Part shown: piece by piece, positions 1-10,463 of the stretch
Layout of the letters: each line of letters starts with the position of its first letter
Numbering within the stretch: the first letter of the stretch is position 1
Assembly (NCBI GenBank): GCA_016715505.1
Contig: JADJZY010000035.1
Coordinates: 62,001 to 126,000 of the forward strand
Length of the DNA: 64,000 nucleotides
Reading direction: 5' to 3'
Source: Bacteroidota bacterium
GTDB taxonomy: Bacteria > Bacteroidota > Bacteroidia > Chitinophagales > Chitinophagaceae
Notes under the pieces: model-generated
The model's database searches: none
Told to the model about the DNA's origin: nothing
What the model saw: the letters and a program-made list of their open reading frames with translations, nothing else
Program-made: the position numbers and the translations under genes

Positions 1-117
1 ATCATGCCCATACAAACTCATACCTATCGTTTGCCGAATAAAGATTTAGCACCCGGCCAATATTATTTAAAATGGATTTCCAGGGGCGGTGTACAAACGA
101 CTTCATTTCTGAAATAG
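1..117 (+). CDS. C-terminal tail of a T9SS type A sorting-domain protein (5' partial)
   Basis: Frame 1 is open from the window edge to a TAG at 115-117 and encodes 38 residues. The sequence has the features of the end of a type IX secretion sorting domain: a LAPGQYYLKWIS segment (the usual pattern is L-x-x-G-x-Y-x-L/V) followed by a short polar stretch and the terminal FLK. In this family the domain sends the protein across the outer membrane through the type IX machinery and is then cleaved. What the exported part does cannot be told because it lies outside the window. Only the tail is seen, so the call rests on one motif. Confidence 0.7.
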   Translation: MMPIQTHTYRLPNKDLAPGQYYLKWISRGGVQTTSFLK

Positions 118-184
118 TATTAGAACTTGTCGGTCAAATGAGTGGTCAAAAGCACAATGTAGGTTGAGGTTAAATTCAAATAGT

Positions 185-553
185 TCAAATATTTCGGATC
201 AACCAATAACCCAATCCGACACAAAGCAGGCCGCCTATCACACTACCTGCAATATATAAAAGAGCCAACATCCATTGTTGATTTTGAATCATAACCAAAC
301 ATTCTTTACTCAAAGCAGAGAAGGTGGTGAATCCGCCACAAAATCCGGTAGCACCAAATAACCAAAGGGCTTGGTTTTTTTCGCCCATACTGCTCCATCC
401 AAATAAGATACCAATGATGAAGGAGCCAATGAGGTTGACCAACCAACTTGCCCAGGGCCAGGTATAAACTTCATTCCCAACCCATGTGCCAATGGCATAA
501 CGAAATACAGAACCCAGTCCACCACCGATAAAAACAATGAATATGGCTTTCAC
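185..553 (-). CDS. crcB: Fluoride channel/exporter CrcB (Fluc)
   Basis: A 122-residue, almost entirely hydrophobic protein with four predicted membrane segments, the usual size for the family. Signature pieces are visible: GGGLGSVFRY at the N-terminus, the NLIGSF segment in the second helix, and GFCGGFTTFSAL in the third helix, which carries the Phe and Thr residues lining the fluoride pore and the central sodium site. Family knowledge: CrcB works as a dual-topology dimer that lets toxic fluoride leave the cytoplasm. It stands alone here, antiparallel to the truncated gene to its left and divergent from the sensor kinase. I see no fluoride riboswitch upstream. The family call is firm. Confidence 0.93.
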   Translation of the reverse strand: MKAIFIVFIGGGLGSVFRYAIGTWVGNEVYTWPWASWLVNLIGSFIIGILFGWSSMGEKNQALWLFGATGFCGGFTTFSALSKECLVMIQNQQWMLALLYIAGSVIGGLLCVGLGYWLIRNI

Positions 554-744
554 GCGTTAAAGGTAAACATTGCCATCTTAAATTTAAATCCATCATCTAC
601 AGTATAAGGTTATCTAAAAAAGAATATAAGCTTTTTGGTAACAGCAAAACTTTGTTTAAACTGCAAAAACGGGGTTAAATCTATTCTCCAACCTATTGAT
701 AAAGCCTGAATCCTTATATTTACTGCTCATGCAATGAATATTTT

Positions 745-3700
745 GTGAATTCCGACATGACCAACCTGCTTTCGGCGGGAGGAATTTGGATAGGAATGGT
801 TTTAATCTTTGCGCTGACTTCGCACTTCTTGCGAAAATCCAGCCTCATGTATGCCAAAGATTTATCTCCTTCCGGCCATTCTGCCGAACGATATCGATTG
901 TATTTTCTGACATTGGCTATTTATCTGCCAGTGACAGAATTTGCTTTGCATGTATTCAAGGTTCGTTCGGAGAGTCAACTAGTTTCGAATTTAATGGTTT
1001 CGGCCATTTGTTTACTGAATTTTCTGAATAGCCGACGCGAAGGTTTTTTTCGAAAATACCTTTCGATAAGTTTTATGTTGGTTTACTCAGCGGCCATGGG
1101 TTGGACCATCACGCACATGATATCGGATTCAGTGGATATCGTCAGCATTTCGGAGTTTTCTCTTTTTCTGATGTTTGCCTATTATGTGTATCCTAGCGTG
1201 TCCAAAGTACTTATGGGTAGCCGGAATTTTGGCAACAATCTTCTTCGGCGCAGCATTTTTGGGTCATATTCAGGTGCAGGAATTATTGCTGATAGAGGTC
1301 ATCCTCATCATCACTACAGGGATTAATTTCTCACGCCATATCATTGATTCCCATGTGGATGATCAATTGCAACTGGCATTTAGTGCTTCGAATACCGGCT
1401 CTGTTTATAGTATTGGTTTGAAAAGCAATGGTCAAATCGTTTTTATGAGCTCCAATTGCCGCAAATTGTTCAGCATGGATCCTGATGCCGGAGATGTGAA
1501 TATTGAGCAGCTTTTGCGATTAACGCCCGAACAAACAGAACGCCTGCTTAGCGAAAACAACCAGCATCATTTATATGAATATTCTCAGACCGACGATACG
1601 ATGTTGAATATTCTTTGGCACAAAGGACCTCGTTCCGGTGATGTGATTTTACTGATTGGCACGGATGTTACCGAAGGAACACAATTAAGGCACCGATTAC
1701 AAACCGCTAATAACCGCCTCGAAGATTTGCTCCGCCATAGTGGTGATATCGTCATGGTTCTGGATAGTCAATACCAAATTACCGAATTGTTCGATAATCA
1801 AAAAATTCTTTTTCAACAGCGGGCTTCCCACTTTATTCATAAAGGGATTGATGAATTGGTATTCTCAGATGATGCCCGCAAAATATTGGTAGATACACTG
1901 GATACAGCCTGTTTGTCGGGCAGAAACGCCGAAGCCCAGTTTAAATATCTTCGCGAAAACAAAACACTATGGTTCAATTTTCGGGTGTCCACGATGTTTA
2001 ATCAAAAGGGTCATCTCGAAGAAATTGTTTGTATTTTCAGAAACATCAGCCAACAGAAAGAAGAAGAATTTAAAAAGGAAAAACGCGCCCGACAAATCGA
2101 ATTGTATAATAAAATTCTTGTAAAACTTTCCAGTACCAATATCGATTCATTTGGTACTTACGAAGAGGCTTGTCGGGAAATTTGTAAATTGGCTGCCCAT
2201 GCCTTGGGAATCAGTGGCGTGAGTATTTGGGAATACGATGGGGAGGCCCTCCATCAGAATCATTTATTCCAGATGCAAGCCAACCGACGCCCCACAGCCG
2301 ATCCTTTACCTGAAACACTGTATCCTGTTTATTTTTCCACCATTAAAAATGGATTGTCCATTGTTGCCGACGATGCAAATAATCATCCACATACCCGGGA
2401 GTTCAGTGCATCGTATTTTAAAACGTTTGATGTACAATCCAGTTTGGATGTGCCTATTCGGGCCAATGGTCAGTTGGTGGCGGTGATCTGTTGCGAACAA
2501 GTCGGACATATTAAAAAATGGTCTCACGAAGATGAATCCTTTGTACGCATGTTGGGTGATATTTTATCAATTATTCGTGAACAACATCTGCGTCGTGAAA
2601 CTCAAACGGCCCTGGATCGAACTAAATTGCTCAAACAACGTTCTATGGAAATGGCTGAATTGGGGATATGGGAAATTCAACTTTCCAATGGTCTTACCTA
2701 TTGGTCGGATGTGATGTGTAAAATTTTTGAATTACCCGCCGATTATGAAACGCATGCAGAAGCTTTATTTGAATTTATTTTGAGCGATGAAAAAAGAATT
2801 CATATTCAGCATCAGTATTTACGTCTGGTGGAATTGGGAAAACCTTTTGATGAAGAATTTCAAATCCAAACTTTCGAAAACCATATCCATTGGGTGAGAT
2901 GTATGGCACAGGCTGAGTTTGAGAATGGAACTTGTATGCGCACATTCGGCGTTATTCAGCAAATTGATGCGCGCATGCAACAGCATCAACAATTGATTCA
3001 AGTCGCCCAAACTTTTCAATCCCTGAGTCGTTCAATCGATGATGTGATGTGGTTGTTTAACCTCAAGTCGGAACAGTTTGAATTTGTGAGTGAATCATGT
3101 ATAAAACTTTTGGATGCAAACCGGAAGATTTTTATCAGAATCCGAAACAATGGCAACAATACATTCATCCTGCCGATCGTGATAAGGTGAATATTGCCCA
3201 TGAGTCGCGTACACAGGAGCATGGTTTTGAAATCAGTTACCGCATCATTGCTGAAGGTCAGGAGAAGTGGGTATTCGAGAAATGTTTTCCAGTAAAAAAT
3301 GAAGCCGGTGAAATCATCCGATATTCCGGAACTATTCGGGAGATCGATGAACCCAATCCGGATTTAAACCATCAGAGCGCAGCAAAATCCCCATTCAACG
3401 AATCGGCCATCCATCCTGCATTGATCAATAAACTGATTTACGAAATTCAGGAACCCTTGTATGGAACTTTGGGCTTAACAGAAATGACCGCTCCGCTCGA
3501 ACTCAATGAGCAACAAAGAACTTATATCGAAAACCTTAAAGATTCTGCCAATCGTTCTTTGCTCCTCATGAATAATGTGGAAGACTATTTGCATTTAAAC
3601 AATGCAGAAATACGATTAAATGCGGTGCCCACTTTTTTAAATCGTTTATTGGATGAATTAAAAGCGAATATGCATTTTCCGGCGGGTAAAAAAAATCTGG

Positions 3701-4912
3701 AACTGGATTTTCGTTTAGATCCTCAATTGCCTTTTCAACCGGTAAGTATTGATACTGCCCGAATCCGACAAATATTATTCAGTATCCTCAATTATGCCAT
3801 TCGCAACATGTATGATGGTCGCATCCAATTAAGCATACAAGCAGTTGACCTGAATAATCCATTGCAGAATATTCGTTTTGAAATTGTAGAATACCGGAAA
3901 GAGTTTTCCGAAGAGGATATGCAACAACTAAATGAGTTGATGCAACATGAAATCAGCGACAAACACAAAGTGAAGGATACCGGTTTGGGCTTGCATGTGA
4001 GTCACCGATTGCTCAACATGATGGGGGCCGGCCTCTTTATCGAAGGGATTAAAGACCAGGGCATTCGGTATTCCTTCGAATTAAAGCCGGAGTCTATAGG
4101 CGATGGCACAATGGAAGAGCCAGAACTGAAGGCGTCTTCTCATGAACAGCAATCAAGGCAATCAAAAAGTGTAGCATCTGCCCGGGGAATTCTTTTGGCT
4201 GAAGGCAATCCGGTTAATATGTTTTTTGCCAAATCGATACTTGCCCGACTTCGTCCTGAGTTGGAAATTTTTGAGGCCAAAAACAGCGCAGAAGTTCTAC
4301 AAATACTGCAAACACAAATTCCTCAATTACTGATTTTGGATCTGGGTTTTCTGGAGAATGATCAATTGCTCAGCATGCAACAAATCAGGGATTTTGAAAT
4401 GCAGCGAGGGCACCTATTCGCCCATCATTGGTACCACGGCGATGCTGCCGGATGAAGCGGCCCGATTTTGTAAACAAGCCGGAATGGACGATTTTATTTC
4501 TAAGCCAGTAAAGGCCGCCACCCTAGAAAAATTACTCAATACCTGGTTGCCCGTGTTAAATCAACAGGAAACAAAGAACAAAGAGAAGACAACAGAACCA
4601 CCCATTGATTTTGTGAAACTTCAGGATAACATGAGCAGCGATGAATCCTATCCGAATGTGTTTATGCCTTTTATTCGTCAGGCTTTACAGGATTATCTCA
4701 AAGAATTATATACCCATTTTGTGAATCATGATTTGACGGCTATTCATCAGATTGCGCAAAAACTGAATGGGATGGCAAATCTTGGATGCTTCCCAAATCT
4801 ACAGGCACTCAGTAGTGAACTGATGAAAAAAAATCATTTCGAAGAATCTTCGCTTGGCCAGCTACTCACTCAAATTGACAATGAAATTGAAAGGGTTTTG
4901 GCGGTGATTTAA
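745..4912 (+). CDS. Degenerate hybrid sensor histidine kinase (7TM-PAS-GAF-PAS-HisKA-HATPase-REC-HPt), frameshifted
   Basis: One locus of about 1,390 codons interrupted by three frameshifts: an extra G in GGG 1215-1217, a missing T in the run 3108-3111, and an extra G in GGG 4408-4410. Joined, it reads: six or seven hydrophobic segments (first ~200 residues), two PAS-like domains, GAF (about 2160-2480), two more PAS domains (about 2640-3340), HisKA (about 3410-3620), HATPase, receiver (4180-4540) and HPt (4600-4900). The key residues are altered: the HisKA histidine is Tyr (IYEIQEPL, codon 3439), the N-box Asn is Tyr (LNYAI), the acidic pair of the receiver is EG (4201-4206), and the HPt histidine is Gln (AQKLNG, codon 4757). 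The phosphoacceptor Asp (4339) and SKP Lys are retained. Phosphotransfer therefore looks impossible: a pseudokinase or a decaying gene. The start is GTG 745 or ATG 757. Confidence 0.8.
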
Positions 4913-4994
4913 TTTGATGATGGTTGGGTGAAAAGGTTTGCGTCATGCTGTAAATCCTTACAAACAGATTCTCGCTCTGGATTGCGTTGATTTT

Positions 4995-6353
4995 TTATTC
5001 TTTGAGAAATCGTCCCATCAATAGTTGCCCATTGGTTGTTGTGACTTTTAAAATGTACATCCCCTTCGGCAAATGACTGATGTTACATTCGTTTTTATCA
5101 AGCAGCTTGATCAATATGTTACCATCTAAACCTATGACCAACATCGATTTAATAACTGATTCTGCAACGTTCACCCGTATCGTGTTTTGAGCGGGATTCG
5201 GATACACCTCGAGCCTCTCCATTTTTAAATGGGTACTCAAGGCCGACGGGATTTCGCATAATCCATGGGTGCCCAGCAATTTTCGATTCGGACTGTTTTG
5301 CATGGCCGTATGCGCCCTGATACGTTGCGATTCGGTAAACATATATGCAAACATACCGGCCGTATAATCCATGAAGTTCATAAACATTTCTCCATCCGGA
5401 TTATTGGAGGGCGTGTTGCAACTTCCTGGTCCATGTGGATAGCTCGGATTGCCGAGGTTTTCTGATGAGGCGGGCGGTGTATCCATACAAAAGTCATTTC
5501 CACATAAAGTATCTCCCCAAATATGCCTAAGCCCCAGATAATGTCCGGTTTCATGTACTGCCACCCGGCCTCTGACATTGGGTGACGCATAAATGCCGCC
5601 GGAAAATTTTAAAGGAGAACCGATTGATTTAGGATATAACCATATTCCATCTACACTGTCGCTGGTATTCGCATTGCCTCCCGGTAAACCCGACAAAGCA
5701 GGAAACAAACCATAACCGGCATAACCAACACCACTATCCCGATCGCAAACCCATACATTCATGTATTTTACCGGATCCCAAAAGCTGCCCGGTTTTACAA
5801 TCGAATCTAAATATTGACGGAATGTGGTAGGGTTGGTATAATTGAGGGGATTGGGCCAAAGCTTTTGTTGCCAATTGATGCGCTCAATGCCTGGTTCTGC
5901 CAATGTTTGTCCGTTGGGATCCATATGGGCCAAACAAAATTCAATTTGAAAATCGGCCATCTTCACCCGACCCAAGGAATCCAGGTGCGCCGCCGGTAGC
6001 CCCTGATTGATAGCCCAGTTGCTAAAGGCATTCAGTGGATAAAGGGTATGATTGAATCCTTGTGCTGAAAAATCTTCATTCAGAATATCTATTTGCGCAG
6101 CAATTTGCCCGGCCGGAATGTTCGGATAGTTACCCACAGCTTCCCCTGCATGAATGATATGAAAGATGACCGGAATCGTATACACCGCATTTCGCGATTT
6201 TACGGAACTACCTTGTGAGGATGTAATAAGGTTTTGCAAATGAAACTCCCAGCTTGCATCAGGTGTTTTCACACTTCCACACCCTTCTTCAGAATGTTGT
6301 GCCCGTAATGAGGGGCTTATCAAAAGCATCAGGAGAGAAATACGCAAAATCAT
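4995..6353 (-). CDS. Secreted M43 (pappalysin/cytophagalysin-like) zinc metalloprotease with T9SS sorting domain
   Basis: A 452-residue exported protease. It has a signal peptide ending near SLRAQ (residues 1-19), a short pro-region, and a metzincin catalytic domain with HETGHYLGLRH at about 267-277, which gives three zinc-binding His and the catalytic Glu. It is followed by a Cys-rich CGNDFCMDTPP segment and the Met-turn NFMDY near residue 328. The last ~75 residues (from VYPNPAQN) are a T9SS type A sorting domain ending in LPKGMYILKVTT and GRFLKE. Family knowledge: M43 enzymes cleave extracellular proteins. Inference: nutrient scavenging at or beyond the cell surface. A TAnnTTTG-like box (TAACTTAG, complement of 6358-6365) lies 4 nt before the ATG. 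Reading frame intact. Confidence 0.9.
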   Translation of the reverse strand: MILRISLLMLLISPSLRAQHSEEGCGSVKTPDASWEFHLQNLITSSQGSSVKSRNAVYTIPVIFHIIHAGEAVGNYPNIPAGQIAAQIDILNEDFSAQGFNHTLYPLNAFSNWAINQGLPAAHLDSLGRVKMADFQIEFCLAHMDPNGQTLAEPGIERINWQQKLWPNPLNYTNPTTFRQYLDSIVKPGSFWDPVKYMNVWVCDRDSGVGYAGYGLFPALSGLPGGNANTSDSVDGIWLYPKSIGSPLKFSGGIYASPNVRGRVAVHETGHYLGLRHIWGDTLCGNDFCMDTPPASSENLGNPSYPHGPGSCNTPSNNPDGEMFMNFMDYTAGMFAYMFTESQRIRAHTAMQNSPNRKLLGTHGLCEIPSALSTHLKMERLEVYPNPAQNTIRVNVAESVIKSMLVIGLDGNILIKLLDKNECNISHLPKGMYILKVTTTNGQLLMGRFLKE

Positions 6354-6498
6354 GGCGCTAAGTTACGTCACTCAGCCCACCTTACCTTACTCCCTAATTG
6401 ATACCCTCACCAAAGATTTAATTGTTCAACATGTTCACAAATGCTTCATGTTGATGAATAAAATATCATACTTGTTCTCAATAAAAGTAGAATGGTAT

Positions 6499-8457
6499 TC
6501 ATTCACTCAACCCACCGCGCCCATGCCCATAGCCGGTTCCACCCAAACACCATGTTCCTTTTAAGAGTCCAATCAACTCATCCACAGCCACCGCACTGTC
6601 GATATTTCGTTTCACAATTTCTTTGTTTTTGTAAAGCGTAATTTTGCCCACACCACTGCCCACATAGCCAAAATCTGCATCGGCCATTTCGCCCGGGCCA
6701 TTTACAATACAACCCATGATTGCAATTTTTACACCTTTTAAATGCTGAGTTACTGCCCTGATTTTAGCAGTCGTTTCCTGTAAGTCAAATAAGGTACGTC
6801 CACAACTCGGACAGGAAATATATTCTGTTTTGGAAATACGTTTGCGTGAAGCCTGTAAGATTCCAAAAGCAATCGAATTTAATTGCCTTATTTGCGACAA
6901 TGTGTCTTCGTGTTGTTCCGGAATCACGCCAAACTGATAGCCCAGGCAAATGCCGTTTAAATAATTTTCGAGCAGGAGTGCGCCGGCCTCAGCGGCATAG
7001 TGTACCATGGCTTCTTCCAAACTCGGATCGTTATTATCGGTAATAATGACTGCAGGTTGATGCAAACCGGCCTCCCGCATACGGTTCAGGCAATTTCTGA
7101 TTTGTTGAATCGCATCAGGAGCTGTGCTACTCAAGCACCATACCACCCCGCGGTCCCCTTTGAGTCGGGTTTCAATTTGCGTCATCACTTCAGGGGTGTA
7201 GGCTTGCTCACCCGCATCCATCATCACAAAATTGAGGCGTTCATGTTTTACATAAGCCGATTGCAAATATTGCAAAATATCAAACAAAGGATAACAATGC
7301 GCATTGGCCGCATAAGGCAACCATTGATCGTAATAAGTTAATATTCCCAGATTACCGGGTAAACCAAAAGCAGGTACCTGATTACAAAAAATAAAATCAG
7401 CCGCCTGATCCATCAAATGCCATTTGTCGTCGTCAGAATGATACACATAACCCACTGCTGATAAATCATGGGCATTCAACACCGAAATCTTTGAGAGGTC
7501 GGCAATGACCACAGGTACTTTTTGCGGACCAATCGGTCCTGCCTGATAAATATCGACGGAGGCCAATGGTAATGCAGGTATTTTATTCATCACTTGCCCA
7601 TCTGTTTGGGCAAAACGTTTTACGATATGCTTGCATACCGGCAATTCAAATTCAGGGTCTTCGGTAAGTGATACCCGAATGGTATCTCCAATGCCTTCGG
7701 CCAGAAGTGTGCCAATGCCCATAGCACTTTTAATGCGTCCATCCTCTCCATCTCCAGCTTCGGTTACGCCCAGGTGTAAGGGGTAACATTCGCCAAATTC
7801 TTCCTGCATCTGATGTGCCAACATTCGGTAAGCTTCGATCATCACCTGAGGGTTACTGCTCTTCATGCTGAGCACAATCTGATGATAATCTTCATCCCGC
7901 GCAATGCGTAAAAATTCCATCGCGCTTTCCACCATACCCATAGGGGTATCACCATATCGACTCATGATGCGGTCGCTGAGCGAACCATGATTGGTACCAA
8001 TACGCATAGCGGTTCCATGTTCTTTACAAATCTTCACGAGCGGTGTAAATCGTTCTCGAATACGATCTATTTCATCCTGATAGGTGGCATCGTCATAATC
8101 AATTTGCTCAAACTTTTTTTTGTCGGCATAGTTGCCCGGATTCACCCGAACCTTTTCTACAATTCTTGCTGCAATTTCAGCGGCATTGGGGGTGAAGTGG
8201 ATGTCGGCCACCAATGGTGTATCATATCCACGAGCATGCAACATCTCTTTAATCAGTTGTAAATTTTCTGCTTCTTTTTTACTGGGCGCAGTAATACGCA
8301 CCAATTCAGCGCCGGCTTCAATACATCGGATGGTTTCGGCTACAGTAGCCTCCGTATCCATAGTGTCGGTGGTGGTCATGGTTTGTATCCGCACCGGATG
8401 TTGACCACCAATCCATAAATTGCCTATTTTTACTTCTCTTGTCAGGAGTCTTGCCAT
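6499..8457 (-). CDS. ispG: 4-hydroxy-3-methylbut-2-enyl diphosphate synthase, long form
   Basis: IspG (GcpE) converts methylerythritol cyclodiphosphate to HMBPP, the next-to-last step of the MEP isoprenoid pathway, using a [4Fe-4S] cluster. The 652-residue protein is the three-domain form known from Bacteroidota, Chlamydia and plants, with a roughly 250-residue insert between the N-terminal TIM barrel (starting RLLTREVKIGNLWIGG) and the C-terminal iron-sulfur domain. Cluster ligands are visible as SCPSCGRTLFDL and GCIVNGPGEMADADFG near residues 555-610. The last residues (GTGYGHGRGGLSE) are a Gly-rich tail. A TACTTTTG promoter box sits 4 nt upstream of the ATG, suggesting a very short or absent leader. 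Confidence 0.95.
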   Translation of the reverse strand: MARLLTREVKIGNLWIGGQHPVRIQTMTTTDTMDTEATVAETIRCIEAGAELVRITAPSKKEAENLQLIKEMLHARGYDTPLVADIHFTPNAAEIAARIVEKVRVNPGNYADKKKFEQIDYDDATYQDEIDRIRERFTPLVKICKEHGTAMRIGTNHGSLSDRIMSRYGDTPMGMVESAMEFLRIARDEDYHQIVLSMKSSNPQVMIEAYRMLAHQMQEEFGECYPLHLGVTEAGDGEDGRIKSAMGIGTLLAEGIGDTIRVSLTEDPEFELPVCKHIVKRFAQTDGQVMNKIPALPLASVDIYQAGPIGPQKVPVVIADLSKISVLNAHDLSAVGYVYHSDDDKWHLMDQAADFIFCNQVPAFGLPGNLGILTYYDQWLPYAANAHCYPLFDILQYLQSAYVKHERLNFVMMDAGEQAYTPEVMTQIETRLKGDRGVVWCLSSTAPDAIQQIRNCLNRMREAGLHQPAVIITDNNDPSLEEAMVHYAAEAGALLLENYLNGICLGYQFGVIPEQHEDTLSQIRQLNSIAFGILQASRKRISKTEYISCPSCGRTLFDLQETTAKIRAVTQHLKGVKIAIMGCIVNGPGEMADADFGYVGSGVGKITLYKNKEIVKRNIDSAVAVDELIGLLKGTWCLGGTGYGHGRGGLSE

Positions 8458-8461
8458 ATCA

Positions 8462-8469
8462 CAAAAGTA
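8462..8469 (-). promoter_or_regulatory. Promoter -7 box of ispG (TACTTTTG)
   Basis: The minus strand reads TACTTTTG, a perfect TAnnTTTG box of the Bacteroidota primary sigma factor, with only 4 nt to the ispG ATG. No clear -33 TTG is seen at the usual distance. If the box is used, transcription would begin at or next to the start codon. Confidence 0.6.
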
Positions 8470-8584
8470 GGGATAAGGCCTAATAAAATAAGGTGTGCTT
8501 ATATTTTAATATTGATAGCGCAGTGAGGTCTTTGATAAGATCAATCGTTACCTGCCCGGCATCATCAATATAGAGGCCATGAAT

Positions 8585-8670
8585 GGGGCGCCTTATCCGG
8601 CTATCCGCTGCGAGTCCTCTCCGCCGCAGCGGTATGCGGGCTCTTCGCTACTATCCGGGGCGTGGGCGCA
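8585..8670. repeat. GC-rich REP-like palindromic repeat, copy 1
   Basis: A strongly GC-rich block in an AT-rich intergenic region between the DUF4290 gene and ispG. It contains an 8-bp inverted repeat, CCGCTGCG (8605-8612) and CGCAGCGG (8625-8632), three TATCCG words (8595, 8603, 8654) and outer GCGCC/GGCGC arms. The minus strand over 8597-8619 resembles 21865-21886 of copy 2 (core A-x-T-x-AGCGG-x-x-AGC-x-GG). I read it as a dispersed repeat; it is not coding. Confidence 0.5.
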
Positions 8671-8686
8671 TACTTGCTCCCATAAA

Positions 8687-9459
8687 CTAAAATCTGTAAC
8701 GCCCTTTTAAGGCCTGATTATTACTCTTCTTAAAACGGTTAAATTTATTGTTTCGGTTATTGCCATTATTATTGTTGGCATTCCGGTTGATTCCGTTGTT
8801 GTTGTTTCGGTTATTGCCGTTATTGTTCCGGTTATTATTGTTGTTCCGGTTGTTTTGGAAAAATCGTTTGAAGGGTTTTTGGTTCTGATTCGCCTGTATC
8901 GTAATGCCATCGCCTATATCTACAAATTCAGTAAATTTAGTGCTGGCATCATATACCAATTGCCCCTTGCTGATATTCAACAATTCTTCACGAATCATAT
9001 CATCATGCACATTCTCTTTATGCCAGTTGTTATAGGCTATTTTCATGAATAAGGCCAATACTTGTATATAACCTTGCTTTTTTTCTTCGTCGGTTTCTAC
9101 AATGGCTTTATCGTACAATTTTTCAAAGGTCTTGCCAAAGTGATTCCACTTAATTTTTTGTTTGGGATAGGGGAGTGGTTCCGGTCTTTGGGCTTTTACT
9201 TCCCGGGTGGGTATTGGATACGGACAATCCACATCCAAATCATAATCAGCAATCAAAAACAAATGGTCCCAGAGTTTATGGCGGTAATCTTCAATGGCTT
9301 TTTGTTGCGGACTCAAAATGGCCATCACTTCAATAATGGCTTCTGCATTTTTTGTCTCGTTTCACGGTCCTCAATGGTCCGCAGGTATTTCACCATATCA
9401 TGTACACCTCTGCCATATTCCCTGATGGACATCAGTTCGCGTGTCGTATTATATTGCAT
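8687..9459 (-). CDS. DUF4290 family protein with Asn/Arg-rich tail (frameshifted)
   Basis: DUF4290 proteins are conserved in Bacteroidota; their function is unknown. The gene begins at ATG 9457-9459 (MQYNTTRELMSIREYG), and the frame breaks in a T6 run at 9350-9355 (one base missing). The remainder continues with MAILSPQQ and the family motif DYRHKLWDHLFLIADYDLD. Joined length is about 256 residues. From about residue 195 the protein turns into a low-complexity tail of Asn, Arg and Gly (about 50 residues) ending in a basic segment, which resembles a disordered RNA-binding tail (inference only). It lies downstream of the pirin gene on the same strand. Confidence 0.85.
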
Positions 9460-9598
9460 AATCTGTAATTCTGAAAAAGAAACCGGCATCTCTATTCGGC
9501 CGATTTACCGTCTTGTTCTAATGCAAGACCCGACAAATGTAGTCAAAAAGCACATTAATTCAAGTTTTCCGTCCGAATTTATCCCTGAACAGGATGCC

Positions 9599-10312
9599 CT
9601 AGGCGTTCATAGGGAGGTCTATCAATAAAAGCCTGGATGCCTGCGCACATTGAATCGATATCGAATCTTCATCCCAAATCCCCATGGCATCTCTAGCGCC
9701 TAGACTTTGATCCAGTATATTTATTTCTCCTTCTATCACCATTAAAAACAAACCATACCCTTTGCCCCTTGTTCGAATATGAAGCGTTTCGGCGGTATCA
9801 AAGCGCCCGGTTTTCATATATACATCCTGATGAATCCAACTTCCTTCACCAACTGATTGAGGCGAAATGAGGGTTGTCCAGGTATTGTTTTTTTCCTTGC
9901 TGCTGTAATCCCACTGATCATATCGCGGGGTCACATTTTTTGTATCCGGGAAAATCCATATTTGAAACAAACTCAATTCATCGGTCCGGCTTGCATTAAA
10001 CTCACTGTGCGTAACCCCGCTGCCTGCGCTCATCACCTGAATTTCTCCACTGCCAATAGTGCCTTCATTGCCCATGCTGTCCCGATGTCGCACGCTGCCC
10101 GACAAGGGAATAGTAATAATTTCCATATTGTCGTGCGGATGCATACCAAAACCCATGCCCGCTGCAATGCGGTCATCATTCAATACACGCAGTACACCAA
10201 AATGAATTTTTTCAGGATCATGCCAGGAGGCAAAACTAAAAGTATGTCGGGCATTCAGCCACCCATGGTCGGCTTTCCCACGAGCTGTTTCGGGATATAA
10301 TTTATATGGCAT
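9599..10312 (-). CDS. Pirin family protein (YhhW-like bicupin)
   Basis: A 237-residue bicupin. The N-terminal cupin shows the pirin signature: HGWLNARHTFSFASW, then GMHPHDNMEIITIPLSG and the distal AGSGVTHSEFN, which give the metal-binding His/His/His/Glu set. The C-terminal cupin is more divergent. Family knowledge: several bacterial pirins have quercetin 2,3-dioxygenase activity in vitro, but the physiological role is mostly unknown, so a substrate should not be assumed. A consensus promoter (TTG, 19 nt, TACCTTTG) directly abuts the ATG. It points in the same direction as the DUF4290 gene, with a 139-nt gap. Confidence 0.9.
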   Translation of the reverse strand: MPYKLYPETARGKADHGWLNARHTFSFASWHDPEKIHFGVLRVLNDDRIAAGMGFGMHPHDNMEIITIPLSGSVRHRDSMGNEGTIGSGEIQVMSAGSGVTHSEFNASRTDELSLFQIWIFPDTKNVTPRYDQWDYSSKEKNNTWTTLISPQSVGEGSWIHQDVYMKTGRFDTAETLHIRTRGKGYGLFLMVIEGEINILDQSLGARDAMGIWDEDSISIQCAQASRLLLIDLPMNA

Positions 10313-10316
10313 ATTA

Positions 10317-10346
10317 CAAAGGTAGCTTGTATCAAAAAGAACTCAA
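10317..10346 (-). promoter_or_regulatory. Promoter of the pirin gene
   Basis: On the minus strand TTG (complement of 10344-10346) is followed after 19 nt by TACCTTTG (complement of 10317-10324), matching both elements of the Bacteroidota promoter. Only 4 nt separate the box from the ATG at 10312, so the transcript is probably leaderless. Confidence 0.7.
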
Positions 10347-10463
10347 TCATCGAATTCAGTGAAGGCCTATCATCTATCACAAATGATTGATAAATTCTGA
10401 TAACACTTCAGCCTCATTTTTATCCTCAAATTTTAATTCTTCACATTAACCTATTTTCGCGCC

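Noticed and set aside
745..4912. Four independent sensor/regulator genes
   Set aside because: Domain order, overlapping frame ends inside PAS and receiver domains, and one-base repairs show one long gene.
9062..9628. 188-codon plus-strand frame over the DUF4290 gene
   Set aside because: It is antisense to the conserved DUF4290 reading frame, which explains the sequence once one base is added at 9350-9355.
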